A stretch of DNA of 64,000 nucleotides from Undibacterium sp. KW1 (GTDB lineage Bacteria; Pseudomonadota; Gammaproteobacteria; Burkholderiales; Burkholderiaceae_D), in the NCBI RefSeq assembly GCF_009937955.1, contig NZ_AP018439.1, positions 6,448,001 to 6,512,000 of the forward strand, given 5' to 3'. Positions 34,564 to 44,054 of the stretch are shown piece after piece; position 1 is the first letter of the stretch; each line of letters opens with the position of its first letter. Under the pieces are notes generated by a model that did no database searches, was not told the origin of the DNA, and worked only from the letters and a program-made list of their open reading frames with translations. The position numbers and the translations under genes are program-made.

Positions 34564-34899
34564 TTCTCTAGATAGCGGCCAACAGCTATTCGGCGAATAG
34601 GCGCAAGTGACTGAATTTCACCAGCACATTCGGCGTAGGCGAAGTATTGCTGAATTGGTACATTATCACAAGTGTGGATATGAAATTTTCTATGCTGCAT
34701 TAATGTGCGTTGATAAGCTACTAAGACGCGTTCACACTAACAGTAGAGCTTCAAAATATCTATGAATTCTTCGTAAAAGCAATGATTTTGAATTCGAAAA
34801 TTAACTCGTCTTGTAAATTGATGCGAAATGGAATTGAAAAAGTTACGGTTTTTAATCGCATTGTTATTGTAAATAATGTAACAACAATGTATTCGCGAG
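34564..34899. other. A+T-rich region with no gene
   Basis: About 340 bases between the SPFH start and the IS30-family element. Base composition changes here from balanced to clearly A+T-rich, which I take as the left margin of the accessory island. No ORF with a ribosome site is seen. Confidence 0.6.
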
Positions 34900-35972
34900 T
34901 TCAAATAAGAAGTGCAACAGAAGCTAAATTGGTTTGAATGGGAAGATGCGGTAGCATCCGAACTTCCAGACCCCCAAGTCAAAGTTGCCCGAAATGACAT
35001 ACACACATCTTACCCAAGAAGAACGATACCAGATTTATATACTGAAGAAGGCAGGACATAGGCAAAGTGAGATAGCAGAGGTGATGGGGCGTAGCAGATC
35101 GACGATCAGTCGAGAGATCAAACGCAATAGTGGTGGTCGTGGATACCGCCCAAAACAGGCTCAACAACGCAGTCTCGACAAGCAAGCCAGAAAGAATGGT
35201 GTGACTATTTCCGCTGAGACATGGGCATTTGCAGAAGACAGGTTGAGAGCGTATTGGAGCCCGGAACAGATCAGCGGCTATCTCCGTGCCAATGCTCTTC
35301 CTGGAGTGAGTCACGAAAGCATTTATTGGCGAATCTATGCGGACAAGCAACGAGGTGGCACGTTACACAAAACCTTGCGCTGCCAGAAGATACGCAAGAA
35401 GCGCTATGGAAATCGTGAACGACGCGGCACCATACTCAACCAGATTTCGATTGAAGAGCGCCCAGCGATTGTGGACACGCTCAAGCGCTATGGGGACTGG
35501 GAGGGTGATCTTGTTGTCGGCGCGAATCACCAGCAAGCGCTGGTCACGCTCAATGAGCGCAAATCGCGCTACACCTTGCTAGAAAAAGTGACCCGCAAAA
35601 CTGCTGAGGCGGTGACGGATACCATTATCTCTTTGCTAGCGCCTTTTTCTGAATTAGTGCATACGTTGACGACCGACAATGGTAAGGAATTTGCTCAGCA
35701 TGAACGTATTGCTCAGAGCCTCAATGTGCAGTATTTCTTTGCCCATCCTTATTGCTCTTGGGAGCGCGGCGCTAACGAAAACATGAATGGTTTAATACGG
35801 CAGTTTTTTCCGAAGAAAATGTGTTTTGAATCTATCACAACGCAAGACATGACTGACGCTATGGACTACTTGAATCATCGACCTAGAAAATGTCTTGGCT
35901 ACAAAACACCGCACGAAGTTTTTATGGCTCAGATACAATCGCACTAACACAGGGTTGCACTTCGAGCTTGAA
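34900..35972 (+). mobile_element. IS30-family insertion sequence, apparently complete
   Basis: About 1073 bases, normal for the family. The imperfect terminal inverted repeats share TTCAA at the tips and GAAGTGCAAC nine bases in (34900-34918 and the complement of 35954-35972) at identical spacing. One transposase ORF fills it. No convincing target duplication is seen, though IS30 elements make only 2-3 bases. Confidence 0.85.
34994..35947 (+). CDS. IS30-family transposase
   Basis: A 317-residue DDE transposase. The N-terminal helix-turn-helix is HLTQEERYQIYILKKAGHRQ with EIAEVMGRSRSTISREIKRN, the hallmark of IS30. The catalytic residues are in GDWEGDLVVGA (first Asp), LTTDNGKEF (second Asp) and WERGANENMNGLIRQFFPK (Glu), followed by the typical LNHRPRKCLGYKTPHEVF. 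All are intact. I start at the ATG at 34994; a TTG at 34985 is in frame. Confidence 0.93.
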   Translation: MTYTHLTQEERYQIYILKKAGHRQSEIAEVMGRSRSTISREIKRNSGGRGYRPKQAQQRSLDKQARKNGVTISAETWAFAEDRLRAYWSPEQISGYLRANALPGVSHESIYWRIYADKQRGGTLHKTLRCQKIRKKRYGNRERRGTILNQISIEERPAIVDTLKRYGDWEGDLVVGANHQQALVTLNERKSRYTLLEKVTRKTAEAVTDTIISLLAPFSELVHTLTTDNGKEFAQHERIAQSLNVQYFFAHPYCSWERGANENMNGLIRQFFPKKMCFESITTQDMTDAMDYLNHRPRKCLGYKTPHEVFMAQIQSH

Positions 35973-36089
35973 TCCGCCATTTTCTATAAAATGGTACTCG
36001 AAAGATTTAAGAATACGAAAATATCGAACATTAAGTCCTAAGAGAAATTGACTTGCTTCAATACTGAGTTGCAGTAGTAAATATTAGGA

Positions 36090-39000
36090 ATGCACAATAT
36101 GATCAGAAGCGATGCAAAGTTAAGACCCATTTTTCCTGGCGCTTTATATGACGATTGGATAGTGAGTCATTTCCCAACATTTCAAAAAGAAAATCGCCGT
36201 ACACAAGATACACATGTGTTCATCGATTTTAGTAGTTGTGAATGGGTATCACCCCTTCCATTGCTTGCAATAGCAACAGAACTGATGTCATTCTCTTTGC
36301 CGGGAAGATTTATAGATATTAATCTTGGTGATGGCGTGAGTAGTGATATAGGTGCTGCTGCTAGAGCGAGAACAAGGAAATTTTTGCTGTTGCACGGTTT
36401 TCTGGATGCATTTACAAGCAGAAAAGATCTTTGTGTCCGGTTTCAATTTGACCCCACGGATGAAAGTGGTGAATCTGGTTGTTGGTGGGAGACGGGTGCA
36501 AATTTTACGTCACTTAAGGAACATATTGAGAAGTCTAAAGGTGATTTGCTGTATGGCACAACTATAGTTTTAACCGCGACAACTTGGGAATTGCCAAGTA
36601 GTAGGGATAAGGATCTATCAGCAAAAATTAGAATGCAGGTCGCACGATTGCTTCGTCAAGCGGACTCTGCATTATTTAAATTCAAAACCGAGGCGAGAAA
36701 ATACCGCGATGTAACTCTTCAGAGATTGAATCAAACTCTCTTGGAATTAGTCGAGAATGCCGCTGAACACGGATATCTCGATTCAAACACAGGTTACGTT
36801 GGATTGTATGCACGAGTACGCCAGACGGAATCAGAGGTGGCATCAGCAAGTAGACGAATGGAGATGATTAAATCTCCTTTGCTAGGCAATTTATTACTTA
36901 GTGAAAAACAGCATCAAATTGAAGTTTTTGTCGTTGATGTGGGGCGAGGTTTGCTCGCGGATGTTGCTGCTTGGCGAGATGCCGATTCAGTAATTTACTC
37001 TCAACAACCTTTGCGGCATTTAGGTTCTCAATTGTTTCGCCGCCCCTTGTCTAGGCATGATCGGTCTGACATCGCAGTAGAGCGGCAGCGCGGTAGTTCG
37101 ACAGGTTTGATGCATCTTGATCGTTTATTAGGACACTACAATGACGTTACGCGAATCGTAACTGGTCATGAATGGATAGCGGGACCTCACCCAAGGCCTA
37201 AAGGGTTTCACGCCGATACTATCTCTACTGGAGGATATAAAGCTCAGCCAGATGCAATACTTGGTACATTTTTCCACATCGGCATTAGCTCTGCTGAAAT
37301 TCCGCGCATGAGCGAAAAATGGTTTGCTTCTGATGAGATTTCGAATGCCCACATTAGGAATTCCGTTTTAAAAAAATTTTCCCAGTTATCAAAGGATGCG
37401 ACACTTTTTCAATTAAAGAATCATGTTATTGACATAAGAAGTGAATTGGGTTTGGATAGTGTTCACTCAAAGATAATAGAAACTGCGAAAGAATATTCAG
37501 AAACCATTGTTAGAGTAAATAGAGTATCGGAAAAAAATCTCATCATCACGATGCTTTTCTCTTGGTTCGAAGGAATAGGAAAATCAACACAAAATAATTC
37601 AACACTGTTTTTATGTGATCTTGGTCGATTTCAAGCTGTTGACGTCGTATGGGTTCTTGAAAATTTTTTGGGGAAAAATTCAAGATTTAGTTTAAAAAAT
37701 GTCCCAGATGATACTAAGATATTTTTGGTAACGGAGGATTTATGCTGCTTGCAATTTTCGGTTCATTTTAAAGATATCGGAAATGAAAAATATAAAGTTT
37801 CAATTGATGTCGCATCTAATCAAAATGAGTTGGAGGATCAGCTAGTTTATGTGTTGGAAAATCTTCGATTACGTGATTCGGAGACGCTTTGGAAACGTAT
37901 TTCAGAATTAAAAGATAAGAATTTGGCAAATCCGATTATTGTTGAAGATGTTTTGTGGGATATTTCAGCAAGTTTTATACTGCCATACTATTTAAATTTC
38001 TCAGTACTTGTTCAAGACACTGAGGCAGCTAGATGTGTGCGAAGGGCGCTTCGTCGCTTGTTAGCTTTGTTCCCTGATGCAAACGATCATGCTCTTGATA
38101 GTTTGGTTGGTCCGTCGCTTCATGATGCGAAAAAGTGGTTGGTTCGCCCAATTAAAGAAACTAACTCACAAGTTCTTGTTGGTAGTTTATCTGTATCAGG
38201 CACTACTCTGAAAAGGTACAGAGGTGCCCCAAAGGTGCATATTGCTGGAGTAATTGATTGCATACAAGCTCCCTACTTTGATTTAAACAACAACGAAGGT
38301 GATGTTCTTCATGTAGCTGCGCTTTTGTGGGATCCGTTATTTATTAAATCTGATCGGAAAAAAAGCCCCGCACGCTTCAGGAGATTGGGAAAAACGGCAT
38401 TTGTCGAGCCAATTAGAGGAGGATATGAAGCGGTTGCTGCGGTATACGACGAGAATCTATACAAGGAAATCGAGTTCACAAATTTGATTAAACTTGGTCA
38501 CTGGTCGTATGGTGATAGGCACAGTTTATTGGACATAAACGCGGAGCTTGCAATTGAACAGTCTGGAGCCAGTGAATCCGGTGCAATTCCTTGGATATCA
38601 GCTCAACTTACAGAAATATGTAAGAGTCGTCCGGTCGTATTAGTCTTTCCAGTAGATAAACTAGCATATCGCTTAGCACATCATGTAGAGAGGCGAATTG
38701 AAAGATCTATTAATGGGCATGATGGTTTTTCGATTTTGCCAATTTCGTTCTTGCCTCGATTTGCAGGAGGTATGACTCGATTTGCTCCGCTTGTATTTGA
38801 AGCTGCGAAAAAACTCGCTAAACCAGTCGATAAGAAAGTACCGTTAGCAGTATTCCTAAACTTTGGATTTATAACTAACCGAACTCTAAGGCATGTTGTG
38901 CGTCAGTTATATGACGCAGGTTTTGATGAGGTCAGGGCAATGGGGTTGTTGAACAGGTCGTCTACTCCAGTACTAAATATTGAATTAAAACGTGATTTCG

Positions 39001-40667
39001 AAACATCAGGAAATATGACGATTCCGCAAACTTATTGGAGGTGGAATGTCCCGACGTTAGGAACAGGCAATCATTGCTTTCTTTGCTCTGCGTTACCAGC
39101 GCTTGGTAGATTAAGGCGTGTAGTAGACGAGGCCCATTCTGATTTGCTAATGCCACTTGAGCGAATTGGACGAGAGTGGTTGCCAAGAGATGTAGCAGAT
39201 TTTTGGGAAGAATTCGGTTTAAGTCCTTTGTCTTTATCCCATGAGTTTATTGCAGAGTTAGAGCCAATCTTTGCAAGGATTGAGTTTGAGAATTTTCCGT
39301 CTAATTCAACAACGTTAACTGCTAGGCTCATTGAACATATCCGCGCAACTGGAGATACTGAGCTTCCACTAAAAGTGGTGGATAAATTACTTCTTATAAA
39401 TGGAAGTGAGTGTGCGACAGAAGTACTATCTACAATCTTAGCTCTAGCAGGAGGAAATTTTGCTGCTTCTGATTTGCATGATTATGTAGCGCTTCTCTCT
39501 GAGTCTGCAATTCAATTAGGTGCTGTTCCTTTTGTTGAAGATACTATTGATCGTTGTGCTAGGTTACTTGGATTAGTTTCGCTTGTATTTTCTATTCAGA
39601 GCAAGACGTGCAAGCTCGCAGTATTAACTCAACTTTGTGAAAAACTAAAAGTGGTTAAGATATTGGATGCAACTGAACTTAGAATTGCTCTGCTGGCGTT
39701 GACAACTGATTCAGATGAGTCAAATGAAGTTCAAGACGAATTTCGTAAACAATGTTTAGAGGTGCACACAACTGAATTACTAGTTCGGAATTACCACTCA
39801 ATTCGCCCAACAAAAGGTACCGCAAGAGACTCTTGGGATAAATTGACTCAAGCATTTGGTCGTTCAGGAAGTCATAGTCAAACTTCAGTATTTGGAAAAT
39901 TAGTCGCTGAATTATCACGTTCACTGGAACCAAAGAAGATATACATGTACATTGATCATATCGGTAGTTTACTTGGACAATGTGACCAAAGTTTTGTGAT
40001 GGACTGCTTGGGGATTGACTTACGACTTGTGATCAATGGAACTTTAAAAATTTCTGATGAGTCAAAAAATATTAATACAACGGCGGCTAATTTATTGAAA
40101 TCCATTCATTTAACTTATGAGGAGGCAATACATAAACTTCATAATACTCTTATGAGATTCGGTGATCGAGTTTCACCGTTAGTTTGTGTTCTTTTTTACG
40201 ACATGTTAAAAGAGCAAACTACCGAAAATGGGCTGATTTTGACGAAAGACATAGTTTTCTCAAAGTATGCGTTAACGTGTGAATGGCCCACAAATGTGAG
40301 TGGCTATTTTCCACTTTGCCAGCATGTTAAAACTCTATTTTGCGAAATATTTTCAAATGTTGCCGGGAAAAGCATACTTGCACCTCCACCTAGGTGTGAG
40401 CCCGAATTTTGTGATTTAAATGAGAGTGCTAAAGGGTGGCTTAGATTTGATATGCAAAGAGAGCAAGTAAGTCGTGGCATTACTTTGATTTTAGTGACTG
40501 GTGTTGAAAAAAATAAACTTATTTCTAAGTATGTTCCTAAAGTTCGCGGCCTCGATGAATTCGGAGTCGTGGTGACGTCTCAAATTATTTCATCAAATGA
40601 TTATCAATATTTTGAAGTGCGCGTAAGAATTCCTTCACTTGCGGATATTATTTTGGAGAAGCCATGA
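36090..40667 (+). CDS. 1525-residue protein with STAS-like, GHKL ATPase and PRTase-like parts
   Basis: A very large protein I cannot assign to a named family. Residues about 42-75 look like a STAS-type strand-helix (VFIDFSSCEWVSPLPLLAIA). A GHKL ATPase follows: N-box LLELVENAAEHG (Asn223), G1 box VVDVGRG (Asp283) and G2-like RGSSTGLMHL (about 334-343). Residues 694-710 (QVLVGSLSVSGTTLKRY) and a later stretch near 930 (VFLNFGFITNRTLRHVVRQL) both resemble the phosphoribosyltransferase PRPP loop, in degenerate form. The last about 500 residues look all-helical. There is no signal peptide or clear membrane helix. The gene is A+T-rich and overlaps the next by 4 bases. Confidence 0.85.
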   Translation: MHNMIRSDAKLRPIFPGALYDDWIVSHFPTFQKENRRTQDTHVFIDFSSCEWVSPLPLLAIATELMSFSLPGRFIDINLGDGVSSDIGAAARARTRKFLLLHGFLDAFTSRKDLCVRFQFDPTDESGESGCWWETGANFTSLKEHIEKSKGDLLYGTTIVLTATTWELPSSRDKDLSAKIRMQVARLLRQADSALFKFKTEARKYRDVTLQRLNQTLLELVENAAEHGYLDSNTGYVGLYARVRQTESEVASASRRMEMIKSPLLGNLLLSEKQHQIEVFVVDVGRGLLADVAAWRDADSVIYSQQPLRHLGSQLFRRPLSRHDRSDIAVERQRGSSTGLMHLDRLLGHYNDVTRIVTGHEWIAGPHPRPKGFHADTISTGGYKAQPDAILGTFFHIGISSAEIPRMSEKWFASDEISNAHIRNSVLKKFSQLSKDATLFQLKNHVIDIRSELGLDSVHSKIIETAKEYSETIVRVNRVSEKNLIITMLFSWFEGIGKSTQNNSTLFLCDLGRFQAVDVVWVLENFLGKNSRFSLKNVPDDTKIFLVTEDLCCLQFSVHFKDIGNEKYKVSIDVASNQNELEDQLVYVLENLRLRDSETLWKRISELKDKNLANPIIVEDVLWDISASFILPYYLNFSVLVQDTEAARCVRRALRRLLALFPDANDHALDSLVGPSLHDAKKWLVRPIKETNSQVLVGSLSVSGTTLKRYRGAPKVHIAGVIDCIQAPYFDLNNNEGDVLHVAALLWDPLFIKSDRKKSPARFRRLGKTAFVEPIRGGYEAVAAVYDENLYKEIEFTNLIKLGHWSYGDRHSLLDINAELAIEQSGASESGAIPWISAQLTEICKSRPVVLVFPVDKLAYRLAHHVERRIERSINGHDGFSILPISFLPRFAGGMTRFAPLVFEAAKKLAKPVDKKVPLAVFLNFGFITNRTLRHVVRQLYDAGFDEVRAMGLLNRSSTPVLNIELKRDFETSGNMTIPQTYWRWNVPTLGTGNHCFLCSALPALGRLRRVVDEAHSDLLMPLERIGREWLPRDVADFWEEFGLSPLSLSHEFIAELEPIFARIEFENFPSNSTTLTARLIEHIRATGDTELPLKVVDKLLLINGSECATEVLSTILALAGGNFAASDLHDYVALLSESAIQLGAVPFVEDTIDRCARLLGLVSLVFSIQSKTCKLAVLTQLCEKLKVVKILDATELRIALLALTTDSDESNEVQDEFRKQCLEVHTTELLVRNYHSIRPTKGTARDSWDKLTQAFGRSGSHSQTSVFGKLVAELSRSLEPKKIYMYIDHIGSLLGQCDQSFVMDCLGIDLRLVINGTLKISDESKNINTTAANLLKSIHLTYEEAIHKLHNTLMRFGDRVSPLVCVLFYDMLKEQTTENGLILTKDIVFSKYALTCEWPTNVSGYFPLCQHVKTLFCEIFSNVAGKSILAPPPRCEPEFCDLNESAKGWLRFDMQREQVSRGITLILVTGVEKNKLISKYVPKVRGLDEFGVVVTSQIISSNDYQYFEVRVRIPSLADIILEKP

Positions 40668-42181
40668 ATCAATTTAACAATAAGCAAGTTCTAGTTTTAG
40701 TTATTGATGATCAGTTGGTTACAGATAGCGACGATACCAGCCGAAAAGAAAAATATTCAAAGTGTTTGGATCTCATTAATAAGGCTTTAGCCGGGAAATG
40801 GACGCTAGAGATTTGTTTTTGTCCAGATTTAGGCTCTTTGGCTGCAATAAAAACCTTTCCTGGGCAACCAAGACTCGCAATTGTGGATATGGTTTTAGAT
40901 GGGCCAAAGTGGACTTCTCAAGCAGTCGAAAAATTGGACTTAAAACTTCTCTCTGAGCACTGGCCTTTAATTTTGGTAAGTGCACATTTTGGTGCCGATG
41001 AGGCGATTGCTCGCGCAAATAAGCTTGTTGTTGGCGACGGGAGTGGCACAGGTGCGCCATCGCAATTTTTAATGTGGTCTGCTATAGCGCGATCTGTAGA
41101 TGGAATTGATATTGATGATTTGGCATTTATTTTTGATTCAATACTGTCGCGATCGCATGGACAAGACCTTTTATTTCGTAAAGGACCAGATGAGCCAATA
41201 GATATCTTGCATATTACGGACCCACATTTTGGTCGGGCCCAATGGGATGTCGGTTCGTTAATGACGCTTCGCGTTGCGAGGTCAACTGTAGGGTTGGAAG
41301 CTGCCGATTTTTTGGCAATTACAGGAGATATTGCCGATCAAGGAACCCCGGAGCAATATAAATTGTCGTTGGCGTATTTTCGTGCTCTAGCCAATAATAA
41401 TGTGGTGACTCGATCCGATACGGGATTACCTCGTGATAGAGTTTTTCTTTGCCCAGGAAATCATGATTTTTCTCGGAGAATTGCTTTAGGAGCAAATATT
41501 AGCGGGAAAGACAAATTCACAGTTAAAGAGTCTGGTGATGTCGAAAATGAATGGGTTCGGTCATATGCTTGGGAGCCTTACGTTCAGTTCGAAGCTGAGA
41601 TCGCGGGGCATTCAGATAGATGGATACCTTCGCCAGGGTACAGGATAAATTCGCGATTTTCGAGTGCTGGGATTATTATTTTAGAACTGAATGTTGAGCG
41701 ATATGACATTCAGCAATACCAAAAAGGATTGTCCGATGATGAAATACGACAGTCTTTAAATCAAGCGGCTACAGATGTGCTGAAAATACGCCACTCGAAA
41801 GAATGTGTCATTGTTCTTGCACACCGGCATGAAGATTCTGGATGGAACACTCTTGCACATATAATCAACAATACTCTTACGGGGCTTGCTGCTGACGGAC
41901 CAGTTTTGATGATGTGTGGCCACGAACATAATGAGAAAGTGCGATCTGAGTTAGATGACAAAGTACTTTTGGTAAGAGGGGTTCCGCCTGTCGAAGGAGC
42001 AACTCTCCCTTCTAGTGTTTTACCAATAGTGAACTGTGTTCGATTGTTGCGAAAAGATGGTGTTGTCGATGGTGTTGAAGTGCATCAATTCCATCAAAGC
42101 GCGTCTGGTTGGCTTGTCAATAACAGTGGGAGTAAGAAATATGAACACCATCGTGGAGCGTGGAGACTCAATTCTAATTAG
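40664..42181 (+). CDS. Receiver-like domain fused to calcineurin-type metallophosphoesterase
   Basis: A 505-residue two-domain protein. Residues 1 to about 165 look like a response-regulator receiver: acidic pair Asp15/Asp16 in LVIDDQ, a candidate phospho-acceptor Asp75 in AIVDMVLDG, and Ser106 in ILVSAHF. From about 178 there is a full calcineurin-like phosphoesterase: DPHFGR (Asp186, His188), ITGDIADQG (Asp222), CPGNHDF (Asn266, His267), VLAHRHE and CGHEHNE (His420, His422), so all metal ligands are present. The substrate may be nucleic acid, nucleotide or protein. The ATGA overlap with the upstream GHKL gene suggests one functional unit. It is A+T-rich like its partner. Confidence 0.88.
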   Translation: MNQFNNKQVLVLVIDDQLVTDSDDTSRKEKYSKCLDLINKALAGKWTLEICFCPDLGSLAAIKTFPGQPRLAIVDMVLDGPKWTSQAVEKLDLKLLSEHWPLILVSAHFGADEAIARANKLVVGDGSGTGAPSQFLMWSAIARSVDGIDIDDLAFIFDSILSRSHGQDLLFRKGPDEPIDILHITDPHFGRAQWDVGSLMTLRVARSTVGLEAADFLAITGDIADQGTPEQYKLSLAYFRALANNNVVTRSDTGLPRDRVFLCPGNHDFSRRIALGANISGKDKFTVKESGDVENEWVRSYAWEPYVQFEAEIAGHSDRWIPSPGYRINSRFSSAGIIILELNVERYDIQQYQKGLSDDEIRQSLNQAATDVLKIRHSKECVIVLAHRHEDSGWNTLAHIINNTLTGLAADGPVLMMCGHEHNEKVRSELDDKVLLVRGVPPVEGATLPSSVLPIVNCVRLLRKDGVVDGVEVHQFHQSASGWLVNNSGSKKYEHHRGAWRLNSN

Positions 42182-42324
42182 CTAAATTTTAGAGAAGAGC
42201 TTCATTTTTAAGGGATTTTTATTTGAATCTTTGATGTTCATATAGATGATATTCTTGTGATATTGGGTGTAGTTGATTATTTTAATTGTTCTAACAAATT
42301 AGAGAATTTTGTGTGAACTTAGAT

Positions 42325-43560
42325 CTAGAATTTTGATCGATTCGCCTCAATGACTTTGCCCACCATCGCCAATGTCTTTTTCGAGATAGGCAAATCCCTT
42401 GCCGCATTCTTGAAATCAACACCAGTAATTAACTCCAGCATCTCATCGATAATATTTTGCGCGTCTTTTTCTTTCATTCCACAGTCTTGCGCCACTTTCA
42501 AAATGTGTACCCGCGTTGGTGATTTACCTTCACCAGCGACATCCATGAAATGCTCACCGCGATAACCGGCGCAATACGTCAGATCATAGGATGGGGCGAG
42601 TTCCCATTCATTGTTTTTGTTGAGCAGGTAAGACAGGTTTTTTGCGTGGTCATCGCGGTTGTTCATCAATACGTTAAAAACGCAACGTTGTAAGGCTTTT
42701 TTTAATTCTCGCGCATCCCTAGTCAGCCTGCGGGTTGCTCGCATGAATTCGCTATAGCCTAAAGAGGGTATCTGGAAATGAACGTGCAACATGCCTGCCA
42801 GTGAGTGGACGTGGATGCGTTGCTCATTATCGCGGTCAAAACGTTTGGTGCCGAATGCTGTCATACCGTCTGGTAATTCAAAGAATTGCGTTTCACCCAT
42901 GCCGAGGCCGCATTTGCGCGCCAGCCGGGCATACAGTTCTTCCAGTGCACAGCTATCGCTGGCATCGTCTTTTGCCGGAAATTTAATGAGCCAGGATTCT
43001 GCATCTGGCATGTATTCAGTGCTCATTTTCCCTGTCGCAGGCTGGTAGTAAACCAGTGCCTTCGGTCGTGCACCGCCGGGTGAGCCACCTGCCTTGGCAA
43101 GCTCGTCCAATACTTCATAGCTGTCATCTGTGAGTATTGCCTGAACCTCTTTCGCCAGATCGATCAGGGCAAGATCGCTGACTGCCAGATGGGTTTCGCT
43201 GCCGGGTTCATAGGTCAATGCTCCCATGGTGTTGTCGCCAAGATAGGCGAGCATGTCCAGCACGGAGACAGTGTCGGTATCTATGCCTTTGGCTTTCATG
43301 CGGCGGCTCATCAACTGCAAGCCCCAACTGTCGGGCAAGGAGTCGTAGATTAATCCTGGCACGCGCATGATAGGCAGGTAATCTGCCTGTTTGTCAGGGT
43401 AGGCAGATGACCGCAGTGGCAAGCGTATGGGAGATAGTTCCAGGCCACTTGCGAGTGCTGCTGGCGAATACTGGAACAAGATATCGCGGCCATCATCGGC
43501 CAGTGTACCCAGCCAAAGCGACTCGCCTTGCGCCTTGTAATTGACCTTGAGCTCTTTCAT
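42325..43560 (-). CDS. hipA: HipA-family serine/threonine kinase toxin
   Basis: A 411-residue HipA-type toxin kinase. The N-subdomain opens with LWLGTLADDGRDILFQYSP and GLIYDSLPDSWG; the kinase core includes the catalytic NNRDDHAKNLSYLL and the metal-binding LAPSYDLTYC. A Gly/Ser-rich loop AGGSPGGARPKALVY fits the nucleotide-binding P-loop-like motif. In the Escherichia coli system HipA phosphorylates glutamyl-tRNA synthetase; the target here is not known. It overlaps the antitoxin gene by 4 bases. Confidence 0.9.
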   Translation of the reverse strand: MKELKVNYKAQGESLWLGTLADDGRDILFQYSPAALASGLELSPIRLPLRSSAYPDKQADYLPIMRVPGLIYDSLPDSWGLQLMSRRMKAKGIDTDTVSVLDMLAYLGDNTMGALTYEPGSETHLAVSDLALIDLAKEVQAILTDDSYEVLDELAKAGGSPGGARPKALVYYQPATGKMSTEYMPDAESWLIKFPAKDDASDSCALEELYARLARKCGLGMGETQFFELPDGMTAFGTKRFDRDNEQRIHVHSLAGMLHVHFQIPSLGYSEFMRATRRLTRDARELKKALQRCVFNVLMNNRDDHAKNLSYLLNKNNEWELAPSYDLTYCAGYRGEHFMDVAGEGKSPTRVHILKVAQDCGMKEKDAQNIIDEMLELITGVDFKNAARDLPISKKTLAMVGKVIEANRSKF

Positions 43561-43874
43561 GATGGGCTCTTCGGTTTGCGATACGCCCGCTGCCTGGCTT
43601 GCACTGCAGACTTTGCCCGCATCTCTTCTATGGTATTGGTTTGCGGCACCAGAACTGTCTGCAAATCTGGCGTGGCATTCAGTGATTCAAGTATGCGGAC
43701 AAAATTGGCCAGAGTGCATTTGCCAGTGCGTTCAAAGCTGCTGACAGTTTGGGCAGAGATGCCTGTGCGTTGCGCCAATTCTTCTACGCTGATGTTCAAC
43801 AGCAAGCGTCGTTCGCGTGCACGTTCGCCGAGATTGAGGCAAATCTCATCAGGTAAGAGTAAGGAGAAATCCAT
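43557..43874 (-). CDS. hipB: HipB-type antitoxin, XRE helix-turn-helix
   Basis: A 105-residue DNA-binding antitoxin. The helix-turn-helix is LNISVEELAQRTGISAQTVS followed by SFERTGKCTL. It precedes hipA with an ATGA overlap and has AAGGAG-rich sequence just inside its start. It normally binds HipA and represses its own promoter. The promoter region upstream (43875-43930) is A+T-rich, and I see TAGATTA/TAGATAATCTA-like inverted motifs there that could be the operator. Confidence 0.88.
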   Translation of the reverse strand: MDFSLLLPDEICLNLGERARERRLLLNISVEELAQRTGISAQTVSSFERTGKCTLANFVRILESLNATPDLQTVLVPQTNTIEEMRAKSAVQARQRAYRKPKSPS

Positions 43875-44054
43875 TGGTTTTATATAGATTAAGGTTAGAT
43901 AATCTAACTTTCCAATAGAATTATACTGGTTATGGTCTTGATATAGGCTTATTTTTTGAGCAGAATGCCCTGTAAAATGTTGCTTTTTGATTAGCCCCCA
44001 TCCTCGTTATGACAAGAATGAGGGTATTTGTAGCATGGGATTCGGAGAGTTAAC

